A DNA stretch of 64,000 bases from Mariprofundus ferrinatatus. GTDB lineage: Bacteria; Pseudomonadota; Zetaproteobacteria; Mariprofundales; Mariprofundaceae. The stretch covers positions 1,674,001 through 1,738,000 of the forward strand of contig NZ_CP018800.1 of assembly GCF_002795825.1 (NCBI RefSeq), written 5' to 3'. A program made the translations under genes and the position numbers. Positions 1 to 8,053 of this stretch are shown here, piece after piece. The notes beneath the pieces were generated by a model, which was not told where the DNA came from, searched no databases, and was given only the letters and a program-made list of their open reading frames with translations. Position 1 is the first letter of the stretch. Each line of letters starts with the position of its first letter.

Positions 1-1288
1 ACTCTTTGGCCGACTGAGAAATCTCCAGTTCATCGATCGGTTCCTCTTCCTCCAAATCCTCCTGATGAACAAATTCAACATCCAGTTCGTCGGAATCGAT
101 CTCTTCATACATCATTTGTTCAAGGTGCGCCTTCAACTGGGAGGTTTTCACCAGAACCTCATTCACCTTCTTTCCGGTTTTGAAACTGATGCCATCGTAG
201 GCATCCAGCCCCATCGGGTCGGCAAGAGCGATGGTAATCGAGCGATGGTCAGAATCGATCGGCAAAACCTGATACTTTTCGATAATATCCGGCCCTACCT
301 CAAAGCTTGCCATCGAGTTTATCTCATATTCATCCAGATCAAGCGTTGGCAGGCGGAACTTCTTGGCCAACGCCGACAACAGCTGATCTTCGGAAATAAT
401 TTGCGAATTGAGCAGGATCTCGCCAATACGCTGGCCGCGCACCTTCTGCTCCTCCAGTGCAAACTGAAGGTCACTATCAGTAATGAGTCCAGCCTCTATG
501 AGCAGCTCTCCAAGCCGCATTCTACGGCGGCTCTGCACCAGCAGTGCAGAGTCGATATCAGCCCGCTGAACCTTGCCCTGATTGACGAGAATATGTCCTA
601 ACGGCTTATCTTCCTTGCTACTCTTCTGGTGTTCTGCCTGCTCCTCCAGCGCCTGTTCAACATCAGTGATGGTCACCAGATCCTGATCTACCAGCAGATC
701 GCCAAGTTTCATTTTGGACTTGTGCTGCAAGTTGACCGCGTGATCCAGCTCCTTATCTCTAAGCTTACCATGCTCTTTCAGAATTGTGCCGATCGGGAGT
801 ACCTTCTGTGAGTGCTCCTTCAGCGCCCTTTCAATATCTTCGGCTGAAACAATCGCCTGATCCACAAGCAGATCTCCAAGCCGGTCGGGTTTCTCCTGAA
901 GACGAATGCCATGGTCATAGAAAAATATCCGCTGAAAGGGGAAGTCACTATCCTTTCCTATGGCGAAAAAACCCAGGGCATGTGTTGCAGGTGGCAGTGC
1001 CATCACCCTGAAAGATTCCGAATGCACTGTTACAACCTTCAACTCGTCCATATGCAGAAGTTTTGTAGGTCGTTCAGGAGACGCATCTTTGGAGTCCTGC
1101 ATACCTATATAGGCAATATCCTGAGCATCGAGCTTACTGGCATGCTCCTCTCCGGACTTGTCTACTTCGATATAGTGGAGTTTTGTCATGATAGGGGAAA
1201 AGCCGAACAGATATCCATCAAGGCTCTTTCCGTTTACCAGCTTGATGATAACTTTCTGATAACGACTCTGCAGATTTTTCTTGTTCAC
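1..1288 (-). CDS. GspE/PilB N-terminal-domain protein, 3' end outside window
   Basis: An open frame runs off the left edge; about 429 residues are visible. Residues 1-100 resemble the DUF6982 type (basic start, then KLVNGKSLDGYLFGFSP). From about residue 137 come six helical units of the LGDLLVDQ type (near residues 137, 165, 194, 230, 258, 289), followed by the beta part of a GspE N-terminal (MshEN) domain with ALADPMGLDAYDGISF near 358. An acidic linker precedes the edge. The usual domain has two such units. A type II secretion/type IV pilus ATPase domain probably follows beyond the window, but that is inference. I chose a GTG start because GGAGGG lies 8 bases before it; in-frame ATG codons further upstream have no ribosome site. 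Confidence 0.75.
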   Translation of the reverse strand, partial: MNKKNLQSRYQKVIIKLVNGKSLDGYLFGFSPIMTKLHYIEVDKSGEEHASKLDAQDIAYIGMQDSKDASPERPTKLLHMDELKVVTVHSESFRVMALPPATHALGFFAIGKDSDFPFQRIFFYDHGIRLQEKPDRLGDLLVDQAIVSAEDIERALKEHSQKVLPIGTILKEHGKLRDKELDHAVNLQHKSKMKLGDLLVDQDLVTITDVEQALEEQAEHQKSSKEDKPLGHILVNQGKVQRADIDSALLVQSRRRMRLGELLIEAGLITDSDLQFALEEQKVRGQRIGEILLNSQIISEDQLLSALAKKFRLPTLDLDEYEINSMASFEVGPDIIEKYQVLPIDSDHRSITIALADPMGLDAYDGISFKTGKKVNEVLVKTSQLKAHLEQMMYEEIDSDELDVEFVHQEDLEEEEPIDELEISQSAKE

Positions 1289-1446
1289 AAGCCACACCCT
1301 CCAGCAGGACATACAGGCGAATATCATGAACAAACTCGCTGCACGCCTCAATCCCAAAGCGACTATACACACCAGATTCTTACTGTGAAACATTTGTACG
1401 ATAGCGCTTTGGGCTACCCTTCTCTGGTTTCTATCTCCAGTGTGGA

Positions 1447-2142
1447 TTAAACCCAGAAGTGAACATCTTTCCTGAAGTCATCAATATCCATCTGCTCCCT
1501 GTACAGGTTGATGGCAAAAAGCATCTCTCCGTGCTTCTCCTGTGGTGCAAGCGTTTCCGAACCAGAATACCGGCCCACTATCATGTCGTGGCTTGCTCCC
1601 CTTCCACCCTTAACAGCATGTGAAGCAGGAAGAGGCTGTTTGGGCATGGCGGTTTCTGCACTTTCCACTCTGGCTTCAGCCGTTTCTGCAAATGAGTGCG
1701 AGAATTGTGAATCAGCTGCCGTATTCACTCCCTGAGAGTGGACTCGACTCGGCGCATCTGCTGCCTCCATGACATGATCGCCGATATCTTTGCCTGTTGA
1801 GTGACTGACAAAGACATTCGCTACCGCTGAAGCAACGCCTGTTATCCAGCTGCCAAGCAGTCCGCCAAAGATAGCGCCGCCCACAATGCGGGCTTCATCA
1901 CCAATCTCATCCCCGGTCAGTTTACGATAGATCGTAGAGATGACCGGCAGATGCTGCAGCGGATTAATCATATCGATAAAATCAAGAAGGCCAAACTTGG
2001 CCGGTTCCCCTGCCCCTGCAGGTTTGGCCGGCGCCATTGCAGGCGTGAGCTGCGCAGCAGAGTGCTCTTTTAACGCAGCTGGCTTCGCCTTCTGAACGGC
2101 GAAAGATTGCGGAAATGGCGTCAATTTCGGAATGGCTTGCAT
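1447..2142 (-). CDS. Conserved hypothetical protein with glycine-rich hydrophobic segment
   Basis: A 231-residue protein I do not recognise. The N-terminus is rich in Ala, Pro and Lys. Residues 50-80 carry FIDMINPLQHLPVISTIYRK, followed by a Gly/Ala-rich hydrophobic stretch at about 85-112 (VGGAIFGGLLGSWITGVASA) that could insert in or lie on a membrane. The second half is polar and low in complexity, ending in a short conserved-looking IDDFRKDVHFWV tail. There is no signal peptide. It sits 158 bases upstream of the GspE-like gene on the same strand and is separated from pepA by a hairpin, so it probably has its own promoter. Codon use looks native, which supports a real gene; its function is unknown. 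Confidence 0.6.
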   Translation of the reverse strand: MQAIPKLTPFPQSFAVQKAKPAALKEHSAAQLTPAMAPAKPAGAGEPAKFGLLDFIDMINPLQHLPVISTIYRKLTGDEIGDEARIVGGAIFGGLLGSWITGVASAVANVFVSHSTGKDIGDHVMEAADAPSRVHSQGVNTAADSQFSHSFAETAEARVESAETAMPKQPLPASHAVKGGRGASHDMIVGRYSGSETLAPQEKHGEMLFAINLYREQMDIDDFRKDVHFWV

Positions 2143-2223
2143 ATCAGATCAGAAGCAAGACGCAGGCCAGAGAAGAAGCCCTTTTATTTCAATGTGTTAT
2201 AACAATACACGGCAATATAACAG

Positions 2224-2271
2224 GAAAATACCCCCCACCTCTCCGGCATTTTTTGCTGCAGAGATGGGGGG
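2224..2271 (-). terminator. Hairpin terminator after pepA
   Basis: On the minus strand a 12-pair stem (arms 2231-2242 and 2260-2271, one G-U pair) with a 17-base loop is followed by TATTTTCC. It starts 13 bases past the pepA stop. On the plus strand the G-U pair would be a C-A mismatch, so it suits minus-strand RNA. Confidence 0.6.
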
Positions 2272-2283
2272 AAGATAGAGGCT

Positions 2284-3783
2284 TTAAGCAACCTTTCTGG
2301 AGAGATAATCGACAACCAGCCGTACACCTGCACCGGTTGCGCCCTTGGCTGAGATTTCAGTTCCCTTCATGTTCCAGGCTGTGCCGGCAATATCGAGATG
2401 TGCCCAAGGGATATCATCAACAAACCGGGAGAGGAAACAGGCTGCAGTAATGGTTCCCGCTTCGCGGCCGCCGATGTTCTTGATATCGGCAATCTCGGAC
2501 TTGATCTGCTCCTGATACTCCTCATACATCGGCAACTCCCACACCCGGTCGTATGTGTAGTCACCGGAAAGCATTAACGACCTCTTCAACTTCTCATCTG
2601 TACCTATCAAGCCGGATGCATGTGCACCCAGAGCAATCACACATGCCCCGGTCAGGGTGGCAAAATCGATGATCTCTGCCGGCTTCTTCTCAGCAGCATA
2701 GGCAAGTGCATCGGAAAGGATGATACGCCCCTCGGCATCGGTATTGAGCACCTCTATGGTGATCCCCTTGTAGCTGGTGATAATGTCGCCCGGTTTGTAG
2801 GCGGCAGATCCGAGAAGATTCTCGGTGGAGGGAATCACGCCAAGTAAATTGACCGGCAGATTCATCTCTGTCACCGCTTTGAAAATGCCGAGCACGGAAG
2901 CAGACCCGCACATATCGAACTTCATCTCATCCATCTGCGGCCCGGGCTTGATAGAGATGCCGCCGGCATCAAAGGTCAACCCCTTACCGACCAGTGCGAC
3001 AGGTGCATCGCCCTTCTTGCCACCACTGTATTCCAGCACGATAAAACGGGGCTCTTTGGCCGAACCCTGATTCACTGCCAGCAGCGCTCTGAATCCCGCC
3101 TTCTCGATCGCTTTCTTGTCCATGACAGTGACTTTCAGTTTGTTATGACGCAGGGCCTTGGCCTGATCACCAAGATACTCAGGTGTACAGACATTACCCG
3201 GTTCATTTGCAAGGTCGCGGGCGAAGTTGGTGCCGAGCGCAACCGCTTTTGCCCGTGATACTGCATCAGCTGCATCATCCAGGTCCTTGCGCGATGGAAT
3301 CATGATAGTCAGCGAACGCAGCGCCCGCTTGTTCTCTTCGGGTTTGCTCTTGTACTTCTCAAAACTGTAGAGCCCCAGCCAGACACCCTCTGCGATAGCC
3401 TGCACACGTTCGCTCACATCTGTACCACGCACCTGCAGTTCAGGGAGGTAGAAAGAGACATCGCGCGCACCGCTCTTATCAAGTCCGCGTGCAGCTTTTG
3501 CTGCGAGTGTCCGGAGCTTCTGAAGGTTCAGCTTTTTCTCTTCGCCTGCCCCGAGCAGGACAATTCGCTGGCTATGCGCGCCATCGACATCGTACAGTAT
3601 TGCCGATTCGCCGAATTTGCCGGTGAGGTCAAACTTACGCAGGAATGAAGGCAATACCTTGCCTGTCTCCTGCTGCAGGGTTTTTCCGGATTCGGTCAGT
3701 TTGCGTCCCTCAAGCAGCGGAATAACAACCGCGTCATCACGCTGTTTGTGGGCATGCCCTGCTTTTACTGAAATTTCAATCAT
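2284..3783 (-). CDS. pepA: Leucyl aminopeptidase (M17, cytosol aminopeptidase)
   Basis: A 499-residue member of the M17 family, close to the usual 500 residues. It removes N-terminal residues from peptides as a hexameric two-metal enzyme in the cytoplasm. The catalytic domain shows GKGLTFDAGGISIKPG (Lys267 and Asp272 as metal ligands), MKFDMCGSA around 287-294, and the family signature NTDAEGRIILSDAL from residue 347 with Asp349 and Glu351. The N-terminal 170 residues form the variable macro-like domain. It is the last gene of the minus-strand block, 41 bases after trkH and followed by a hairpin terminator. In some bacteria PepA also binds DNA; nothing in this sequence tests that. Confidence 0.95.
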   Translation of the reverse strand: MIEISVKAGHAHKQRDDAVVIPLLEGRKLTESGKTLQQETGKVLPSFLRKFDLTGKFGESAILYDVDGAHSQRIVLLGAGEEKKLNLQKLRTLAAKAARGLDKSGARDVSFYLPELQVRGTDVSERVQAIAEGVWLGLYSFEKYKSKPEENKRALRSLTIMIPSRKDLDDAADAVSRAKAVALGTNFARDLANEPGNVCTPEYLGDQAKALRHNKLKVTVMDKKAIEKAGFRALLAVNQGSAKEPRFIVLEYSGGKKGDAPVALVGKGLTFDAGGISIKPGPQMDEMKFDMCGSASVLGIFKAVTEMNLPVNLLGVIPSTENLLGSAAYKPGDIITSYKGITIEVLNTDAEGRIILSDALAYAAEKKPAEIIDFATLTGACVIALGAHASGLIGTDEKLKRSLMLSGDYTYDRVWELPMYEEYQEQIKSEIADIKNIGGREAGTITAACFLSRFVDDIPWAHLDIAGTAWNMKGTEISAKGATGAGVRLVVDYLSRKVA

Positions 3784-3824
3784 ATCAACCCCTTCAATGA
3801 AATATGGAATGTTTCAACCGCTTG

Positions 3825-5264
3825 TTAATCGCGCCAGAACTCCGGCACCAGCAATACGAAGAATGTGTAGATCTCAAGACGGCCCAGAATCATACCGAAA
3901 ATCAGTACGCTCTTGGCCATATCAGGGAGCCCCGCATAGGTACCGGAAGGGCCGACCTCGCCAAAACCCGGTCCGGTATTGGTGATACAGGCCGCTGCAG
4001 CAGTAAATGACGTGACAATATCCACGCCGGTAAAGGCGAGCAATGTGGCAATAATGATGTAACAGACGATAAACAGAACAGCAAAGCCCCAAAGCGCTTC
4101 CGTCACCTTGGAGGAGATGCGCTGGCTGCCCATTTTGACATGAATCACACCGTGCGGATGCACCAACCTGCGGATCTCACGCATACCCTGTCGAAACAGC
4201 AACAGGATACGCACCACCTTCATGCCTCCACCCGTAGATCCTGCGCAGGCGCCGACAAACATTGTCATCAACAGCAGCATCGTGGCACCCGGTGGCCAGA
4301 GACTGTAATCACTGACGGCAAAACCGGTCGTGGTGGCAATGGAGACGACGTTAAACACCACATGGATAGCCTCATCCTGCCCGGTCCATGCGATCATGCC
4401 GCCAATGACGATAAGCATCACGGCAATCCAGCTGATATAGGCCTTGAACTCCTCATCCTCCAGATAGGTACGCAGTGAGAAACCATGCAGGGCGGCGGCA
4501 AAGTGCAGTGTGAAGTTAATACCTGCAAAAATCATGAAAAGAATCGCCATTAACTGCAAAGGGATGTCGTGGTAATAGCCGAAACTTGCATCGTGGGTCG
4601 AGAATCCGCCGATGGCGACTGTGCACATGGCATGGTTAATCGCATCAAATGGAGTCATTCCTGCCAGCCAATAGGAGACGGCACAAACGACGGTCAGGCC
4701 GAGATAGAGATACCAGAGCAGCTTGGCCGTTTCAGTTACCCGGGCAGTCAATTTATCCTTCACCGGTCCCGGTGTTTCAGCCTTGAACAGCTGCATGCCA
4801 CCGACTCCCAGAAGCGGCATGACCGCTACCGCCAGTACGATGATTCCCATTCCGCCCAGCCACTCCTGCATGGAGCGCCAGAAGAGGATCGAGTGCGGAA
4901 GATTATCCAGTCCTGACAGTACGGTTGCTCCTGTAGTTGTCAGGCCGGAAGCTGATTCGAACATGGCATCAATAACAGAGGGCAAGGTGCCGGTGGTCCA
5001 GAACGGAACTGCCCCCAGCAGAGAGAGGACAAGCCATGCCAGAGCAACAATCAAAAATCCATCGCGGTGGCTAAGCTGCTTGGGAGGATTGCCGCCGTAG
5101 CGCATCATGGAAGCGCCAAACAGAATCACAATGGCTCCCGCTTCGAGAAACTCAACTGCGTGGCCGGCGCCATAATAGAGCGCCACCAATGCAGGAATCA
5201 TCATGCTGCCCCCATAGAGAGCAACAAGAATTCCGATCGTCCAGATTACGCCTTTGGGATGCAA
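3825..5264 (-). CDS. trkH: Trk potassium uptake protein, membrane subunit
   Basis: A 479-residue polytopic membrane protein of the TrkH/KtrB family, which forms the K+ pathway of the Trk system. Repeated pore-loop segments are visible (for example TTGATVLSGLDN near 113, a middle TTTGFAVSDYSLWP, and TNTGPGFGEVGPSG near the C-terminus), each with the Thr-x-Gly type selectivity-filter pattern. GSTGGGMKVVRI is typical of the family. It lies 9 bases downstream of trkA, which encodes the nucleotide-binding regulator, so the complete Trk system is encoded together. Confidence 0.93.
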   Translation of the reverse strand: MHPKGVIWTIGILVALYGGSMMIPALVALYYGAGHAVEFLEAGAIVILFGASMMRYGGNPPKQLSHRDGFLIVALAWLVLSLLGAVPFWTTGTLPSVIDAMFESASGLTTTGATVLSGLDNLPHSILFWRSMQEWLGGMGIIVLAVAVMPLLGVGGMQLFKAETPGPVKDKLTARVTETAKLLWYLYLGLTVVCAVSYWLAGMTPFDAINHAMCTVAIGGFSTHDASFGYYHDIPLQLMAILFMIFAGINFTLHFAAALHGFSLRTYLEDEEFKAYISWIAVMLIVIGGMIAWTGQDEAIHVVFNVVSIATTTGFAVSDYSLWPPGATMLLLMTMFVGACAGSTGGGMKVVRILLLFRQGMREIRRLVHPHGVIHVKMGSQRISSKVTEALWGFAVLFIVCYIIIATLLAFTGVDIVTSFTAAAACITNTGPGFGEVGPSGTYAGLPDMAKSVLIFGMILGRLEIYTFFVLLVPEFWRD

Positions 5265-5273
5265 TGTATAATC

Positions 5274-6647
5274 CTAAAAGAATTCAAGATGCACTTCGAA
5301 CAGCTTCTCAACTGCTGAGATCGAAGCACTCGTAGTAACGATCAGCACATGATCATGTGTCTCCACCTCTACGGAGCCATTGGGCACAATAATTTTACCA
5401 TCACGCAGGATGGCACCGATCACGGTATCCTCAGGCAATGCCAGCTCTTTCAGGGGGCGATTCAGGACTGCACTGGTCTCCAGGGCTTCAGCCTCAAGCA
5501 CCTCAAGATTACCATCCGCAATAGACGCCATGCCATGGATGCGACCCTTGCGCACATAGCTGAGAATGGAGGCTACAGTAGATAGGCGCGGTGAAACGGT
5601 GACATCCAGGCCAATCTGGCGCACCAGTTGCGTATAGATTGAACGGTTTACCAGTGTCACCACATGCGGGACGCCATACCGTTTGGAGATCAGGCTGCTG
5701 AGGATGTTTGTTTCATCATCATTGGTCAGCGCCAGAAAATCATCCATCTTATCAATATTCTCTTCTTCAAGAAGCTTCTGATCCAGTGCGTCTCCCTGAA
5801 TCACCACAACATTCTTAAACTGATCGGAGAGCCATTCGGCACGCTCGTTACTATGCTCAATCAACTTGACCATTGCTCCGGCACGCTCCAGTTCACTCGC
5901 CACCTTAAAGCCAATGTGTCCACCGCCAACTATCATAATATTGCGACCTTGCGGTGAATGACATGCCATATCCAGCATCTCCATCAGCTTATCAAGCTGC
6001 CTGCGGGATACCGCCACATAGATGCTGTCGCCGGCAAGTAGTACGGTATCACCCTTTGGAACCGTCCAGCGCCCATTATGTTCGTGGGCTACGACATAAA
6101 CACCAAGGTTTCCCATCACCTCCGGAAACTCCTTTAACGAGAGGCCGGATAGAAGACTCTTGGGACGCACTACAAATTCAACCAGTTGAATCTCACCGTC
6201 AAAAAATTCCCTCGCATCCAGGGCCGAGGATACATTCAGACGCCCCATCACCACCTTGGCCGCCTCACCCTCCGGAGAGATAATGACATCGATAGGAAGG
6301 TCATCACGACCGATCAGCTGTTCCCGGTTCTGCGCATAGTCAGCCTCACGCACTCGCGCCAGCTTGGTAGGCACCTTGAACAGTGAGTGGGCCACCTGGC
6401 AGGCTAGCATGTTCACCTCGTCATTGGTGGTGACGGCAATCAGCAGATCGGCACTCCCCGCCCCGGCAGCCTCAAGAATACTCGGATGCGAGGCTTTGCC
6501 GCAGATCGTTTTCACATCCATGGCATCAGCAATGACCTGCAGGCGCTCTCCATCCTGGTCAACAACTGACACATTGTTGCCCTCCCGAGCCAGTCGATGG
6601 GCAATGTGATAACCAACCTCACCGGCGCCAAGAATTACAACATTCAT
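5274..6647 (-). CDS. trkA: Trk potassium transport regulator TrkA (two RCK units)
   Basis: A 457-residue cytoplasmic protein made of two tandem RCK modules. Each has a Rossmann fold with a glycine-rich loop (GAGEVGYHIA at 7-16 and GGGHIGFKVA near 242) for NAD(H)/ATP, followed by a TrkA-C domain. It gates TrkH. Its ATG overlaps the ntrX stop as ATGA, so translation is probably coupled, and trkH follows after 9 bases. Linkage of ntrYX to trkAH is common in proteobacteria. Confidence 0.95.
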   Translation of the reverse strand: MNVVILGAGEVGYHIAHRLAREGNNVSVVDQDGERLQVIADAMDVKTICGKASHPSILEAAGAGSADLLIAVTTNDEVNMLACQVAHSLFKVPTKLARVREADYAQNREQLIGRDDLPIDVIISPEGEAAKVVMGRLNVSSALDAREFFDGEIQLVEFVVRPKSLLSGLSLKEFPEVMGNLGVYVVAHEHNGRWTVPKGDTVLLAGDSIYVAVSRRQLDKLMEMLDMACHSPQGRNIMIVGGGHIGFKVASELERAGAMVKLIEHSNERAEWLSDQFKNVVVIQGDALDQKLLEEENIDKMDDFLALTNDDETNILSSLISKRYGVPHVVTLVNRSIYTQLVRQIGLDVTVSPRLSTVASILSYVRKGRIHGMASIADGNLEVLEAEALETSAVLNRPLKELALPEDTVIGAILRDGKIIVPNGSVEVETHDHVLIVTTSASISAVEKLFEVHLEFF

Positions 6648-8053
6648 AGTGACTCCCTCTCAGGCGGAACCAGCCCGAATGCCTTGATCTTTCGGTGCAA
6701 CTGGCTTCGTTCCATGCCGATATCAGAGGCTGTGCGGCTGATATTCCAGTCATGCTTCTCCAGACTCTGCAAAAGGAAGGTGCGCTCGAACACTTCGCGG
6801 GCTTCATGGAAACTGTCAGCATCGACTCCCGGAAGAGTGACTGCAGGCTTTGCCGGAGCAGCAGCCTGCATGACCTGTGCCGTTGACTGATCGGGCGGCA
6901 GCATGTTGCCGCTGCACATCTCCTCACCGGGCATCAGGATATGACAACGTTCGATATAGTTGCGCAGCTCCCGCACATTACCCGGCCAACTGTATCGCAT
7001 TAATTGACTAAGAACCTCTGAACTGAAACGCACCGGCTTTCCTCCCAGTTCGTTAGCCTGCTCAGTCGCCAGTGTTTCGACAAGTAACGGCAAATCCTCA
7101 ATCCGTTCTCTTAAAGACGGCATGCGAATCGAAACAACGTTCAGTCGATAGTAGAAATCTTCTCTCAGCTGCTCATCTTTTAGCGCCTGTTCGAGATCCC
7201 GTGAGCTTGCAGCCAGCAGCCGGACATTGGCCGGCATAGGGGCGGGATTGCCCAGTCGATGTACCACCCTCTCCTGCAAAACGCGCAATATCTTGGCCTG
7301 AGCACTCAGGCTAAGTTCAGCCACCTCATCAAAAAAGAGGGTTCCCTGATGCGCCGCTTCAAAACGACCACGCTGTGAATGCAGGGCACCTGTAAATGCC
7401 CCCTTTTCATGGCCGAAAAGTTCTGAATCGAGGCGGTTGGCCATCACACTGGCTGTATTCACTTCAATGAAAGGACCCTCTTTTCGCTTGGAGGCCTCAT
7501 GCAGCAGCGTTGCAGCCACGGCCTTTCCGGTACCATGCTCACCAAGTATCAGGACAGGCGTATCCGACAGTGCCACCCTTTTGATCAACGCTTTCACCTC
7601 TTTGATCACAGCGCTGTTGCCGATCAACTCCCTGCGGCTTTGATGCTCTTTTTCCTGCTGCTTGAGATCACTGTTTTCCTGTTCCAGACGCCGTTTCTGC
7701 ACAGCATTTCGCGCAAGTATCATCAGACGGTCGAAAGAGAGTGGTTTCTCAACAAAATCAAACGCACCCTGGCGTGTTGCACGCACAGCTGTATCGATTG
7801 TGGCGTGCCCGCTCATCATAATCACCGGCAGGCCAGCATCGACCTGCTGGATGCGGCTTAATGTCTCCAGGCCGTCAATGCCCGGCATCCAGATATCGAG
7901 CAGTACGCAATCGACGCTCTGTTTGCGTAATCTGGCAATTGCCTCTTCGCCCGATGCAGCGCTGACAACCAGGTAATTTTCATCTTCGAACAACCCCTGC
8001 AGCGAGTCGCGAATCGGCTGTTCATCATCCACAATCATGATTCGTGCAGTCAT
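6644..8053 (-). CDS. ntrX: Sigma-54-dependent response regulator, NtrX type
   Basis: 469 residues in three domains. The receiver domain (1-120) has phospho-acceptor Asp53 in LLDIWMPG and VEKPL at 101-105. The AAA+ domain (143-375) has Walker A GEHGTGKA at 171-178, the sigma-54 contact loop GAFTGA at 218-223, and LFFDEVAEL as Walker B. A Fis-type helix-turn-helix (about 415-465) ends the protein. Presence of intact GAFTGA implies it activates sigma-54 promoters. The start overlaps the ntrY stop as ATGA, so the partner kinase is certain. Targets cannot be read here. Confidence 0.93.
   Translation of the reverse strand: MTARIMIVDDEQPIRDSLQGLFEDENYLVVSAASGEEAIARLRKQSVDCVLLDIWMPGIDGLETLSRIQQVDAGLPVIMMSGHATIDTAVRATRQGAFDFVEKPLSFDRLMILARNAVQKRRLEQENSDLKQQEKEHQSRRELIGNSAVIKEVKALIKRVALSDTPVLILGEHGTGKAVAATLLHEASKRKEGPFIEVNTASVMANRLDSELFGHEKGAFTGALHSQRGRFEAAHQGTLFFDEVAELSLSAQAKILRVLQERVVHRLGNPAPMPANVRLLAASSRDLEQALKDEQLREDFYYRLNVVSIRMPSLRERIEDLPLLVETLATEQANELGGKPVRFSSEVLSQLMRYSWPGNVRELRNYIERCHILMPGEEMCSGNMLPPDQSTAQVMQAAAPAKPAVTLPGVDADSFHEAREVFERTFLLQSLEKHDWNISRTASDIGMERSQLHRKIKAFGLVPPERESL

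Noticed and set aside
65-1450. Plus-strand frames across the left end
   Set aside because: The minus strand reads a single continuous GspE-N-type protein that runs off the edge; the plus-strand products match nothing.
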